From Agilicoccus flavus (lineage in GTDB: Bacteria > Actinomycetota > Actinomycetes > Actinomycetales > Dermatophilaceae), in the NCBI RefSeq assembly GCF_014857905.1, contig NZ_JACYXE010000004.1, positions 62,001-126,000 on the forward strand: 64,000 nucleotides of DNA. Reading direction: 5' to 3'. Shown piece by piece: positions 34,143 to 43,286 of this stretch. The notes under the pieces were generated by a model that searched no databases, had not been told where the DNA came from, and saw only the letters and a program-made list of their open reading frames with translations. Each line of letters begins with the position of its first letter. Positions within the stretch are counted from its first letter, which is position 1. The translations under genes were made by a program, and so were the position numbers.

Positions 34143-34958
34143 TCAGTTCTCCTTCGTCGTCGAGGCGGGGTCGGTGTGCGAGGCGTCGTCGGCGGGGCGC
34201 ACCGTGCGCTTCTCGATGCGCTTGTCGGCGGCCTGCTCCGGCGTCAGCGGCACGACCCGCTGGACGAAGATGCCGGGCAGGTGTACGTCGTCGGGGTCGA
34301 TCTCGCCCGGCTCGAGCAGGTGCTCGACCTCGGCGATGGTGACGCGCCCGGCCATGGCGGCCGGAGGGTTGAAGTTGCGGGCCGCGGCGCGGAACACGAG
34401 GTTGCCGTGCCGGTCACCCTTCCACGCGCGCACGAGCCCGAAGTCGGCGTACAGGGCCTCCTCGAGGACGTAGGGTCTGGCCTCGCCCTCGACGACGAAG
34501 GTGCGGGTGTCCTTGGGGGGAGAGGTCTTGACGACGGTGCCGTCGGCGTCGTACTTCAACGGCAGCCCGCCGTCGGCGATCTGGGTGCCCGAGCCGGCGA
34601 GGGTGTAGAACCCGGCGATGCCGGACCCGGCCGCCCGCATCCGCTCGGCGAGCGTGCCCTGGGGGTTGAGCTCGACCTCCAGCTCGCCCGACAGGTACTG
34701 CCGCGCGAACTCCTTGTTCTCGCCGACGTACGACGCGATCATCTTCGCGATGCGCCGGTTCGACAACAGGATGCCGAGGCCCCAGTCGTCGACGCCGCAG
34801 TTGTTCGAGGCGACGACGAGGTCGGTCGCGCCCTGCTCGAGCACCGCCCGGATGAGCTCGTTGGGAACGCCGCACAGTCCGAAACCGCCGACGGTGAGGG
34901 TGGCGCCGTCGCCGATGTCGGCCACGGCCTCCGCTGCTGAGGAGACGACTTTGTCCAT
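34143..34958 (-). CDS. scoA: 3-oxoacid CoA-transferase subunit A
   Basis: The 271-aa alpha subunit. The CoA-binding glycine loop is [18 protein letters not shown] near the N-terminus; [59 protein letters not shown] and [39 protein letters not shown] follow. The C-terminus carries an extra, roughly 35-residue charged tail ([15 protein letters not shown]...). It is the first gene of the scoAB operon. Confidence 0.94.
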   Translation of the reverse strand: MDKVVSSAAEAVADIGDGATLTVGGFGLCGVPNELIRAVLEQGATDLVVASNNCGVDDWGLGILLSNRRIAKMIASYVGENKEFARQYLSGELEVELNPQGTLAERMRAAGSGIAGFYTLAGSGTQIADGGLPLKYDADGTVVKTSPPKDTRTFVVEGEARPYVLEEALYADFGLVRAWKGDRHGNLVFRAAARNFNPPAAMAGRVTIAEVEHLLEPGEIDPDDVHLPGIFVQRVVPLTPEQAADKRIEKRTVRPADDASHTDPASTTKEN

Positions 34959-35093
34959 GCCGGAACTCTAGTCGGAGCGGCCCGCGTCGGGTCCGTGGGT
35001 CGGCTCGGGCTCACGTCGCGCCGCGGCAGGTCGATGGGAGGGGCGTAACGCCGCCGGACCACCCGCACGCCGGGTCGTCGACCCCATCGCGAG

Positions 35094-36692
35094 GTGCCCG
35101 TGCCCGTCCCCGTTCACGCCCGTCCGCCTGCCCCCGCGTTCTCGCCCGCCGGAAGTCCCTCCGCTGTCTCGGGACACCGTGGCGCCGGTCGGGGCGGTGT
35201 CCGGCGTCGCGCCGTGAACGTGGTCGCGCTCCTGGCCCTCGTGGCCGCCGGTCTCGTCGGCCCCGGCGGGGCAGGGATCGCCCACGCGGGACCGGAGCGC
35301 GCGGGTGCCCCGGCCGTGACCGACTCCGGTGCCGTCGGCGTCCTCGCGGCGGCGCCCGCCGCGGTCACCGCGGTGCCCCGACCGGCCGTGGCGCTGCCCT
35401 CGGCGCTCGACGCGCGGCCTCGATACCAGGCGCAGGTCTCGTGCGACCCGACCGACAAGCCGGGCGCGTCCGCCGTCGGGGCCCTGCTCGCCTCGACCTA
35501 CGGCGTCGGCACCTACGGGCTCTCACGCCGCTGCGACGGCGCGACGAGCGAGCACTACGACGGCCGCGCCGTCGACTGGATGCTCGACGCGCGCGACCCG
35601 GCCCGGCGCGCGGTCGGCGACGCCGCCGTCGCGTGGCTCTCGCGCGACGGCGGGGCCGCGGCCCGCCGTCTCGGCGTGCAGTACGTCATCTGGAACACGA
35701 AGGTGTGGCGGGCGTACGCCCCCGAGCGGGGCTGGATGCCCTACACCGGCGCGAACCCGCACACCGACCACGTCCACATCTCGCTGACCTGGGACGGCGC
35801 GTTCAAGCGGACCTCCTGGTGGACCGGGCGGGCGGTCACCGTCCCCGACCTCGGTCCGTGCCGGGTGCACCCCGGTCAGCCGGCGCCGGTCTACGCGGGC
35901 CGTCGGACGGGCCCGTGCCCGCCCACGACACCCGCGCTCGCGACGACCTACCGCGTCTACCTGCCCGGGCAGTCGGGGGCGGACGTCGCCGTCGCGCAGC
36001 GATTGCTGCGGGTGAGCGCGACGGCGCGGCTCGACGCGGCCACCCGCTCGGCCCTCCTCGCCTACCAAGGACGCCGCGGCCTGCCCCGCACCGGCGCCCT
36101 CGACGCCGCGACGTGGGTGTCCCTGGTCCCCTCCTCGGCCCCGAAGAGCACGGCGCCCAGGACCACCGCCCCGAAGAGCACGGCACCGACGAGCGCGCCG
36201 CCGAGCTCGCGGGTCACGACGCCGACCGCCGTCGGCCTGCGGCTCCCCGCGGTACGCGTCTCGGCGTTCGCGGCGGCGAAGCGGACACCGCTGCGGCCCG
36301 GCGCGACCGGCCCGACGGTGCGGCTCGTGCAGCGCACGCTCCGAGTCCCCGTGACCGGCCGTCTCGACGCCCGGACCTCCGCGGCGGTCGCCGCACTGCA
36401 GGCACGCTGGCGCCTGCCGGTCACGGGCGCCGTCGACGGGCGGACCTGGAACCGGATCGACCTCGTGGCGCACCCCTGGCTCGGGTTCCGGGACCGCCTC
36501 GCCGCGGGGAGCACTGGCTCGGCCGTGGCCGCGCTGCAGCGGGCCCTGGCCGTGCCGGCCGACGGCCGCTTCGGACCCCTCACCCAGGCCCGGGTCCGGC
36601 TCGTCCAGCGGACGTACGGGCGACCGGCCACCGGGGTCGTCGACGAGCCCACGTGGCGCGCCGTCGCCGCCTGGGCCGCGCGCCGCGGCTGA
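35094..36692 (+). CDS. Secreted protein with a His/Asp (M15-like) domain and three peptidoglycan-binding repeats
   Basis: About 532 aa. The annotated GTG at 35094 has no ribosome site; in-frame GTGs at 35199 or 35214 would still leave the signal peptide (RRRAVNVVALLALVAAGLVG, cleavage after AHA). The mature N-terminal domain has SEHYDGRAVDWML and NPHTDHVHISLTW, resembling the metal-binding His/Asp pattern of M15-type or ARB-07466-like domains. Three PG_binding_1 repeats follow: SGADVAVAQRLLRVS, GPTVRLVQRTLRVPVTGRLD and STGSAVAALQRALAVPADGRFG. The first and second are joined by a Ser/Thr/Pro linker (KSTAPRTTAPKSTAPTS). The likely location is the cell wall. Enzymatic activity is not proven. Confidence 0.78.
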   Translation: MPVPVPVHARPPAPAFSPAGSPSAVSGHRGAGRGGVRRRAVNVVALLALVAAGLVGPGGAGIAHAGPERAGAPAVTDSGAVGVLAAAPAAVTAVPRPAVALPSALDARPRYQAQVSCDPTDKPGASAVGALLASTYGVGTYGLSRRCDGATSEHYDGRAVDWMLDARDPARRAVGDAAVAWLSRDGGAAARRLGVQYVIWNTKVWRAYAPERGWMPYTGANPHTDHVHISLTWDGAFKRTSWWTGRAVTVPDLGPCRVHPGQPAPVYAGRRTGPCPPTTPALATTYRVYLPGQSGADVAVAQRLLRVSATARLDAATRSALLAYQGRRGLPRTGALDAATWVSLVPSSAPKSTAPRTTAPKSTAPTSAPPSSRVTTPTAVGLRLPAVRVSAFAAAKRTPLRPGATGPTVRLVQRTLRVPVTGRLDARTSAAVAALQARWRLPVTGAVDGRTWNRIDLVAHPWLGFRDRLAAGSTGSAVAALQRALAVPADGRFGPLTQARVRLVQRTYGRPATGVVDEPTWRAVAAWAARRG

Positions 36693-36729
36693 GCCCACGG
36701 CGCCGCGTGGCCCGGCGCGTCCCGGCGGC

Positions 36730-37488
36730 TCAGCCGGTCACGCGGCGCGTCACGCCCTCCTGCTCGGCGATCCGGGCCAGCGCGTCCGGGTCCACGCCCG
36801 CCGGCGGCACGACGAGGCTGCCGTCCGCGGCCCACGCGCCCACCATGGCCCGCAGCGCGCCTGCCGGCGTGGGCCGACCGTGAGGGGCGAGCAGGATGCG
36901 CCGCTCCTGCCCCGTCGCCCCCTCGCCCGCGGACGGCCCCTCGGCCGGCGGGCACAACTCGGCGAAGGACCAGCTCTGCGAGCCGGCGAGCAGGGCCGCC
37001 TCGTCCGGCTCGACGTCCTCGGCGGGCGGCGCGACGTCCCCGTAGGTCGACAGGACGGCGGCCTCGTCGATCACCCCCGGGGCGAGGGCCACCTCGCTGC
37101 GCCGCGCGAGGGGGGCCGGCGTGACGGCCACCGTCGGCGGGTCGGCCGACAGGTCGGGGCTCGCCACGGCGATCCGCACCACGGCCCCGGCGCCGCCCCC
37201 GGGCGTCACGTCCACGCAGGCCCCGAGGCTCCAGGCGGCGAGCGCCCAGTAGGCCGACCGCCAGTGGCCCGGCGGCAGGTCGAGCGCGACGACGTCGCCG
37301 GGTCGGACGTCGGCCTCCTCGAGGAGCAGGTTGGCGGCCTTCGCCGTCCAGTTGAGCAGCACCCGCCCCGACAGCTCGATGCGCGCGTCGTCGCCCCGAT
37401 GGACGAGGCGAGGCGAGGCGGTGACCCCGGAGCTGAGGCGGGCGAGGACGGACCGGACGGTGGGGGAATCGGGGTGGTCGGCGATCAC
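36730..37488 (-). CDS. TIGR03089 family protein
   Basis: A 252-aa actinobacterial protein that resembles the N-terminal part of AMP-binding acyl-CoA synthetases (IELSGRVLLNWTAKAANLLLEEADVRPGDVVALDLPPGHW and YWALAAWSLGACVDVTP). It lacks the catalytic AMP-binding signature and C-terminal lid. Its function is unknown. Family members occur beside the F420/WhiB2/manB region in many actinobacteria, as here. The GTG start at 37488 has no Shine-Dalgarno sequence but is preceded by TAGCGT (37500-37495) with 6 nt between, suggesting a leaderless mRNA. Confidence 0.8.
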   Translation of the reverse strand: MIADHPDSPTVRSVLARLSSGVTASPRLVHRGDDARIELSGRVLLNWTAKAANLLLEEADVRPGDVVALDLPPGHWRSAYWALAAWSLGACVDVTPGGGAGAVVRIAVASPDLSADPPTVAVTPAPLARRSEVALAPGVIDEAAVLSTYGDVAPPAEDVEPDEAALLAGSQSWSFAELCPPAEGPSAGEGATGQERRILLAPHGRPTPAGALRAMVGAWAADGSLVVPPAGVDPDALARIAEQEGVTRRVTG

Positions 37489-37605
37489 CCCTCGACGCTA
37501 CCGGGGCCCTGGCAAGCTGGCCGGACCCCGGCCCTCGCCCGACCCCGACGACCACCGAGGCGCCCCTCGACGGCGCGTCCCGGCCCGGTTCGTCCCCGGG
37601 TGTCC

Positions 37606-37631
37606 GGAATGCCCGTTCGTGAGCCCCGGTT
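37606..37631 (+). promoter_or_regulatory. Second SigR-type promoter (GGAAT-N18-GTT)
   Basis: GGAAT (37606-37610), exactly 18 nt, then GTT (37629-37631). This is the same spacing as the sigR promoter; the base before GGAAT is C instead of G. It lies 65 nt before the ATG of the unknown gene at 37696. TAGGGT (37680-37685) nearer the start could be a second, housekeeping -10. Confidence 0.5.
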
Positions 37632-37695
37632 GCGCACGGGGTCCCAGCGTGGGATCAGGGGTGTGTCAGGGGTCGCGGGTAGGGTCGTCCGGATC

Positions 37696-39252
37696 ATGGT
37701 CCCGTCGTTCTCGCCCCGATCGGACGAGCCGTTCGGCCGCTTGTCCCCCGAGCGCGTGCCCGCCGGCAACGGCCCGTGGGCGCGCATGCCCTGGAACGGG
37801 TCCGCCCGCGCGCGGCGCGCGGGCCGCGTCGGCCGCGCCCTGTCGGCGCGGGCCAGGTCGGCCGCGGGCCCGGCCAGGGGGTCGTGCGGCGGCCGCAGCC
37901 TGCCCGTCGATCCGCGCACCGCGTTGCGCGTCACCGTCCTCGCCCCACACCGCGTCGGCCTGCTCGACCACGTCGACGCGCTGGGCGCCGCCCTGCGTCG
38001 GCGGGGCCGGGACGTCGACGTGGTGACCTGGCCGACACGCCCGCGCCTGCCCCGCCCCGGCGGCCGTCCCAGGCAGCGCTCGTCGCCCCGGGTCGGCTCG
38101 ACACCGACCGCGATTCCGTTCGGCCCCCTGGGTTGGCGGCGCCTCGGCGTGGCGCTCGCCGACCGCGACGTCGTCCTCATCGTCATGAGCCCCGGCGCCC
38201 GCGCGTGCGTCCCTGCGTTCGCGCTGGCGGGCCTGCGCTCCGCGCGGCGCGACGGGTGCGGCCCCGCCGTCGTCGCCCTCGCCGTCGACCACCTCGGCGA
38301 CGGGCCGCTGTGCCGGCGCGTCTGGTCCCGTGTCGACGCCGTCGCCCTCCTCGACGACAGCGGTCGGGCCGGCGACGACGGCTGGGTCGGGGCGGTGGAG
38401 CCGCTCGAGCGCTTCCTCGACAAGCGCGGCGACCGGCCCGCGGGCGCGGACGACACGGCCGAGGGGGTGCCGGCTCCGCGGTCGGGCCGCCACCGCGCGG
38501 CGACGTTCATGTCGCGACCGATCTCCCTCACCCGGCGGCTCGGCCGCAGGATGCGGGGCGGCGCCGCGCCCGACGCGGCGCGGGACGGCGTCGTCACCGC
38601 GACCGGTCGCCACCGGGCCCGTGTGCGTGCGCGTCCCGAGCCGCCCAGCGCCGTCGTCACCGACACCGCGGCCCTCGCCGACGTCCGCACCGGTCTCCGC
38701 TCGCACGGTCTGACCGGCGGGTTCGTCCCGTCCGTCCTCGGTCGCGGCGCGCTCGCGGAGTGGGCCGCGCTCGGCGTCCTCGACTGCCTCGACCTCGTCG
38801 ACGTCGGCCCCGCCCGCACCGTCGTCGTCGACCAGTCCGGACCGAGGTCCCCGGTCCGACGCTGGATCAGCGGGCGTGGGCACGACGTCGTCGAGGCGTG
38901 CGTCGCCGGCCCTCAGGCCACGTGGGCGGCCCTCGACCTGGCGGGTGCGTCCGTCCATCTCATCTCGCAGGTCCACCCCGCCGACGTCCCCGCCGCCGAC
39001 CTGTCGGCCGTCCTCGCGGACGCGTCCGTCGTCCTCGTCCCGCGCGGGATCGTCGTGCTCACCGCCGTGCTCACCGCCGACCCCGCCGAGCCGTTCGGCG
39101 CCCCGGAGGTGCGACGGCTCGTCTCCGCGGCCTCCGACCGCGGGCTCGACCTCGTCGGCGACCTCGACGGCGACCTCCTCCGCGGCCTCCGGACGGACCC
39201 CGACGTCGACGGGCCGTACGGGCTCGTCCGGCTCGCCTTCACCCGCCGGTGA
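37696..39252 (+). CDS. Unrecognised protein, possible glycosyltransferase-like N-terminal fold
   Basis: A 518-aa protein I do not recognise. After a basic, low-complexity leader (about 75 residues), the stretch [37 protein letters not shown] looks like the opening beta-alpha unit of GT-B glycosyltransferases. The rest lacks the sugar-nucleotide motifs. The middle has a basic segment (SLTRRLGRRMRGG). The C-terminal half is Val/Ala/Leu/Asp-rich, with alternating strand-helix units ending YGLVRLAFTRR. There are no TM segments. It is translationally coupled (GTGA) to the DNA glycosylase gene and lies behind a SigR-type promoter. Composition matches its neighbours. Confidence 0.7.
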   Translation: MVPSFSPRSDEPFGRLSPERVPAGNGPWARMPWNGSARARRAGRVGRALSARARSAAGPARGSCGGRSLPVDPRTALRVTVLAPHRVGLLDHVDALGAALRRRGRDVDVVTWPTRPRLPRPGGRPRQRSSPRVGSTPTAIPFGPLGWRRLGVALADRDVVLIVMSPGARACVPAFALAGLRSARRDGCGPAVVALAVDHLGDGPLCRRVWSRVDAVALLDDSGRAGDDGWVGAVEPLERFLDKRGDRPAGADDTAEGVPAPRSGRHRAATFMSRPISLTRRLGRRMRGGAAPDAARDGVVTATGRHRARVRARPEPPSAVVTDTAALADVRTGLRSHGLTGGFVPSVLGRGALAEWAALGVLDCLDLVDVGPARTVVVDQSGPRSPVRRWISGRGHDVVEACVAGPQATWAALDLAGASVHLISQVHPADVPAADLSAVLADASVVLVPRGIVVLTAVLTADPAEPFGAPEVRRLVSAASDRGLDLVGDLDGDLLRGLRTDPDVDGPYGLVRLAFTRR

Positions 39253-40277
39253 GCGACGACCGCTCGGACGTCGCCCCCGCAGGATCACGCCCCGACGCGC
39301 GCGCGGACCCCCCGGCGGACGACCCGGCCCCCGACGTCGAGGCGGCGTTCGCGCGGACCGAGACGATCCCGCTCGACGTCCGTCGCACGCTGCGGGTGCT
39401 GCGCCGCGGAGCCGGCGACCCGACCTGGGTCGACGGGGCGGGCGGATCGGTGTGGAAGGCGTGGCGCACCCCCGACGGGCCCGTGACCGTGCACCTCGCC
39501 GACGACCGGCCGACCCCACCGGAAGGCCGCCGCCGGCCCGACCTGCGCGTGCGCGCCTGGGGGCCCGGCGCAGACTGGATCGTCGAGCGGATGCCGACCG
39601 TGCTCGGGGCCGCCGACGACGACACGGGGTTCGTCCCCCGCCACGAGGACGTGGCCCGGGCCCGTCGGGAGCACGCGGACTGGCGCGTCCCGGCGACGGG
39701 TCTCGTGATCGAGGCGCTCGTGCCGAGCATTATCGAGCAGAAGGTGACCGGGAAGGAGGCGTTCGCCGCCTACCGCCATCTCGTGCGTCGCTACGGCACC
39801 CCGGCCCCGGGCCCGGGACCCGCGCTGCGGCTCGTCGTGGCGCCGGCGGCCGCGCAGTGGGCCCGGATCCCCTCGTGGGAATGGACCCGGGCGGGGGTCG
39901 ACGCGCACCGGGCCACCACCGTCATGCGGGCGGTCCGGGTGGCCGGCCGCCTGGAGGAGTGCGTCCGGATGGACCCGGTCGACGCGTCCCGGCGGCTCCG
40001 CGCCGTGCCGGGCATCGGCCGCTGGACCGCCGCCGAGGTCGCGCACGTCGCGCTCGGCGACGCCGACGCCGTCAGCTTCGGCGACTACCACGTGGCCGCG
40101 AACATCGGCTGGGCCCTGACGGGCACCCCCGTCGACGACGACGCCCTCGCCGACCTGCTGGAGCCCTATCGCCCGCATCGCTATCGCGTCCAGCGGCTCC
40201 TGGAACTCGGGGGCGCCGTGCGCCCGCGCCGTGGACCCCGCTTCCGGCTGCCCACGCACATCCCGGGGGCCTGGTAG
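39249..40277 (+). CDS. DNA-3-methyladenine glycosylase II (AlkA-like, HhH-GPD)
   Basis: A 342-aa base-excision repair enzyme. The HhH-GPD core is EALVPSIIEQKVTGKEAFAAYRHLVRRYG, then LRAVPGIGRWTAAEVAHVALGDADAVSFGDYHV. The hairpin is GIGRWTA, and the catalytic aspartate is Asp279 of FGDYHV, as in AlkA. The N-terminal region carries a beta-rich segment (WRTPDGPVTVHLADDRP) resembling the AlkA N-terminal domain. The GTG start at 39249 overlaps the stop of the unknown gene. With the SigR-type promoter upstream, alkylation or oxidative repair under stress is plausible (inference). Confidence 0.9.
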   Translation: MSDDRSDVAPAGSRPDARADPPADDPAPDVEAAFARTETIPLDVRRTLRVLRRGAGDPTWVDGAGGSVWKAWRTPDGPVTVHLADDRPTPPEGRRRPDLRVRAWGPGADWIVERMPTVLGAADDDTGFVPRHEDVARARREHADWRVPATGLVIEALVPSIIEQKVTGKEAFAAYRHLVRRYGTPAPGPGPALRLVVAPAAAQWARIPSWEWTRAGVDAHRATTVMRAVRVAGRLEECVRMDPVDASRRLRAVPGIGRWTAAEVAHVALGDADAVSFGDYHVAANIGWALTGTPVDDDALADLLEPYRPHRYRVQRLLELGGAVRPRRGPRFRLPTHIPGAW

Positions 40278-40319
40278 GCAACGCTCGTGCCGTCGGCGCC
40301 GTGCCGCCGGCGCCGCTGC

Positions 40320-41486
40320 TCAGAGGACGACGACGAGGGCGGAGCCGGGGTCCGTCGGCGCGGCGACCGTCGCCTCCCATCCCTCGCCGCGCAGGGCGGC
40401 GACGAGCCGCGCGGCGGCGGCACCGAGGACGACCGGGTCGGCGGCGCCCAGGCGCACCCCGGCCTGGACGACGTCCGCCCGCACCGTGGACAGGTCGACG
40501 CCCGCGCCGACGAGCCGGGCGCGAGGGTGGGACGGCGGGGGCACCGGGAGGCCCTCGCGCAGTCCCGCGACGGCGACGGCCCGGACCAGGACGTCCTCGG
40601 GCGGCTCGTCGCCGGCCGCGGGGACCCCGACCCGCACCGCCTCGGGGGTGCCCGGGAGCACGCCGAGGGCGGCCCGCACCGCCTCCATGTGGCCGTAGGC
40701 GAACCAGTCGCCCGGCCCGGTGCGTACGAGCGACGCGGCCCCGGCGCCCGGGGTCCCCTCGAGGTCGGGGGGACCGGTCGGCCGCACGAGGTGGGCGAGA
40801 CCGCGCACGAGGGCGGCGGGCACGCCGGCCGCCTTGCCCTTGACGAGGTCGGCGGCGGCGGCGATCTCGTCCCCGACGGCGCGGGCGGTGACCGCGAGCG
40901 TGCGCCCGTCGGCGTCCACCGCGCCGCGCAGGTCGTCGAGGACGACGACGCCCGCGGCGCCGAGGGCGAAGTCGGTCTGCCCGACGCGCCACGGGCGCCC
41001 CGCCGTGTCGCTGACGATCACCCCGAGGTCGCGCACGTGCGGATGCCGGTGCAGGAGCTGCGCGCGCAGCTCCCGGGCCGCGGCGTCCGGGTCGCGGGGG
41101 AGGAGCAGCACGGTGTTCTCGGCCCCGGCCGCGTCGCCCACGTTGGAGGCGTCGACCCCCGCGGCGGCGAGCACCGGCCCGGCCAGCGACTCGACGACGC
41201 GGGTCAGACCGGAGGCACCCAGCCGCTCGGCGACGACCCGCCGCGCCTGCGCGAGGACGACCGCCGCCCTCGTGTCGGCGGCCGCCCGCAGCCCCTGCGC
41301 CTTGGAGACCACCTTGCTCGAGACGACGACGACGTCGCCGTCGCGCAGGCCGCCGGGCCCCGTCCCCACCAGGGCCCGGGTCAGCAGCCCCGCGAGGTCG
41401 TCCCCGGTCCGGACCTCCGGGATGCCGCGCAGCGGCCACACGGTCAGCGCGCCGCCCTGCTCGCCCGTTCCGCCGCTCCGCGTCAT
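40320..41486 (-). CDS. cofE: Coenzyme F420-0:L-glutamate ligase (CofE/FbiB N-domain type)
   Basis: A 388-aa protein. The N-terminal roughly 245 residues are the CofE ligase that adds glutamates to F420-0: GDVVVVSSKVVSKAQG, then VGDAAGAENTVLLLPRDPDAAARELRAQL, GVIVSDTAGRPWRVGQTDFALGAAGV and AAAADLVKGKAAGVPAALVRGL. Mycobacterial FbiB continues into an FMN nitroreductase domain. Here the C-terminal roughly 130 residues (WFAYGHMEAVRAALGVLP to the end) show no nitroreductase motifs and I do not recognise them. The gene overlaps cofD (ATGA). It acts in the last steps of F420 synthesis. Confidence 0.88.
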   Translation of the reverse strand: MTRSGGTGEQGGALTVWPLRGIPEVRTGDDLAGLLTRALVGTGPGGLRDGDVVVVSSKVVSKAQGLRAAADTRAAVVLAQARRVVAERLGASGLTRVVESLAGPVLAAAGVDASNVGDAAGAENTVLLLPRDPDAAARELRAQLLHRHPHVRDLGVIVSDTAGRPWRVGQTDFALGAAGVVVLDDLRGAVDADGRTLAVTARAVGDEIAAAADLVKGKAAGVPAALVRGLAHLVRPTGPPDLEGTPGAGAASLVRTGPGDWFAYGHMEAVRAALGVLPGTPEAVRVGVPAAGDEPPEDVLVRAVAVAGLREGLPVPPPSHPRARLVGAGVDLSTVRADVVQAGVRLGAADPVVLGAAAARLVAALRGEGWEATVAAPTDPGSALVVVL

Positions 41487-42466
41487 CCGCGGCGGGGGCC
41501 GGCGTCGAGCGCGGCGTCGAGGGCGGCGCCGGCCAGCTCGGCCGCCGAGGTCCGGTCGCGCATGAGCAGCGGCCGTTCGAGAACGTCGAGCCCCCGGCGG
41601 CGGCGCATGCCCGCCGCGTCACCCGGGGCGACGAGCCACCGGTCGAGGAAGTCCTCGTACAGACCGGCGACCGCGTCGGGCGTGGTCGGCAGGCCGAGCG
41701 CGGCGAGGCAGGCGTCGGCGTGCCCGCGGACCGGGGCCCCGCCGACGATGGGGGAGACCCCGACGACGGGGGCGGCGCACCCGCGCAGGGCATCGCGCAC
41801 GCCGGGCACCCCGAGGACGATCCCGATCGAGACGACGGGGTTGGACGGCGGGAGCAGGACGACGTCCGCCCCACGGATCGCCTCGAGCACGCCGGGGGCG
41901 GGTCGCGCGCGGTCGAGACCGACGGCGGTGAACGTCCGGGCCGGGATCCCTGCCTGGTGGCGCACCCACCACTCCTGGAAGTGGATCGCGCGCCGCCCGT
42001 CCTCGTCGTCGATCACGACGTGGGTCTCGACGGGGTCGTCGCTCATGGGCAGCAGCGTCACCCCGAGCCGGTCCAGCCCCCAGCGCGCGCCGAGTCGCGC
42101 GACGACCTCCGACAAGGTGGCGCCCTGCCCGAGCCACTGGCTGCGGGCCACGTGCGTCGCGAGGTCGAGGTCGCCGAGCCCGAACCACTGGGGCTGCACG
42201 CCGTAGGCCGCGAGCTCGCCCTGGAGGGTGCGGGTGTCCCCGACCCGCCCCCACCCCTGCGACTCGTCGATGCCGTCACCGAGCGTGTACATGAGCGTGT
42301 CCAGGTCCGGGCACACCCGCAGACCGAACATCGTGATGTCGTCGCCGGTGTTGCCGACGATCGTCAGGCGCGCGTCGGAGAGGTCGGAGCGGCGCCGCAG
42401 GTGGTCGCAGAGTCCTCGAAGGAATCGCGCGCCGCCCACGCCGCCGGCCAGGGCCGTGATCTGCAT
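41483..42466 (-). CDS. cofD: 2-phospho-L-lactate transferase (CofD/FbiA)
   Basis: A 327-aa enzyme that joins the activated phospho-lactyl (or phosphoenolpyruvyl) guanosine to Fo, making (dehydro)F420-0. Motifs: ITALAGGVGGARFLRGL at the N-terminus, IVGNTGDDITMFGLRVCPDLDTLMYTL, FGLGDLDLATHVARSQWL, and LPPSNPVVSIGIVLGVPGVRDAL with SPIVGGAPVRGHADACLAALG. It is the first gene of a cofD-cofE operon on the reverse strand, divergent from whiB2 across 393 bp. Fo synthase (fbiC) is not in the window. Confidence 0.94.
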   Translation of the reverse strand: MQITALAGGVGGARFLRGLCDHLRRRSDLSDARLTIVGNTGDDITMFGLRVCPDLDTLMYTLGDGIDESQGWGRVGDTRTLQGELAAYGVQPQWFGLGDLDLATHVARSQWLGQGATLSEVVARLGARWGLDRLGVTLLPMSDDPVETHVVIDDEDGRRAIHFQEWWVRHQAGIPARTFTAVGLDRARPAPGVLEAIRGADVVLLPPSNPVVSIGIVLGVPGVRDALRGCAAPVVGVSPIVGGAPVRGHADACLAALGLPTTPDAVAGLYEDFLDRWLVAPGDAAGMRRRRGLDVLERPLLMRDRTSAAELAGAALDAALDAGPRRG

Positions 42467-42678
42467 GAGCGTCAGTCTCTCAGGGGTCTCGGCGGCCGGG
42501 GACGGGGGCCGCGACGGGGGCCGCGACGGGTCCGTGGTGGGTGGCGGGACCGTCGCTGTCGGCCGACCGGAGACCGCCCACCGGGCCCCCGCCCGCGCCG
42601 CGTGATAAGGGCCGAAAACAGGGCGTCACCAGGGCGGACGTCCTGGACGACAGTTCGTGTCCACTAACAGATCCGGGC

Positions 42679-42707
42679 TTGACTTGCCGGGATGACACGC
42701 GTGTAAT
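42679..42707 (+). promoter_or_regulatory. whiB2 promoter with palindrome over the -10
   Basis: TTGACT (42679-42684), a 17-bp spacer, TGTAAT (42702-42707): a near-consensus promoter in an AT-richer patch (42655-42725) of the 393-bp cofD-whiB2 gap. The perfect palindrome ACACGCGTGT (42695-42704) overlaps the -10, and GACAC (42694-42698) matches the core recognised by WhiA in Streptomyces. The leader would be about 145 nt. I see nothing else in the gap. Confidence 0.6.
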
Positions 42708-42859
42708 TCACGTGTTGTTGCTTCCGCGCGACGTTTCCCCTCGTGTCCGCCCGGTGCCGCACTCCCCCGACGGGGGTGCGCCCGGACGTCACCGCACGGG
42801 GGCGCATCACACCTCGATGTCGGGGCGGTGCTCGGAGGCCTGATGGTCGAGGAGGGGCC

Positions 42860-43135
42860 ATGAACGACCTGTACATCATCGACGGGCTCGGCGGGGTCGA
42901 CGCCGAGGACGAGACCGAGCTCTCGTGGCAGGACCGCGCCCTGTGCGCACAGACCGATCCGGAGGCGTTCTTCCCCGAGAAGGGCGGCTCCACCCGTGAG
43001 GCCAAGCGGGTCTGCGTGGGCTGCGAGGTGCGGGTGGAGTGCCTCGAGTACGCGCTCGAGAACGACGAGCGGTTCGGCATCTGGGGCGGGCTGAGCGAGC
43101 GCGAACGGCGCAAGCTCAAGAAGCGCGCCGTCTGA
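42860..43135 (+). CDS. whiB2: WhiB family iron-sulfur regulator, WhiB2 type
   Basis: A 91-aa [4Fe-4S] regulator that binds the main sigma factor and controls septation or sporulation genes. The four cluster cysteines are Cys29 (WQDRALCAQTDPEAFFPEKGGS), Cys52, Cys55 (KRVCVGCEVRVEC) and Cys61. The turn is GIWGGLSERERRKLKK with a basic C-terminus. The FFPEKGGS block and the short length identify WhiB2/WhmD. GGAGGGG precedes the ATG. Neighbours (cofD/E, metallopeptidase, DUF3499, manB) are the standard WhiB2 setting in actinobacteria. Confidence 0.95.
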   Translation: MNDLYIIDGLGGVDAEDETELSWQDRALCAQTDPEAFFPEKGGSTREAKRVCVGCEVRVECLEYALENDERFGIWGGLSERERRKLKKRAV

Positions 43136-43247
43136 GATCCGGCCGACCGCGTCGCGCACCAGGGCGATCGTCGGAGGGGAAGCCCACCGATCGACCACCG
43201 CGCCTCGCGAGGCCTCTCGGGCCACCGGCCGCCGAGGCCGCACCACG

Positions 43248-43286
43248 GACGTCCCCGTCCCGGAATCCGTTCCGGACGGGGACGTC
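43248..43286. terminator. Hairpin between whiB2 and the convergent metallopeptidase gene
   Basis: Arms 43248-43265 and 43270-43286 pair over about 17 bp with one bulged base and a TCCG loop. The rest of the roughly 300-bp gap (43136-43434) shows nothing else. Confidence 0.65.
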
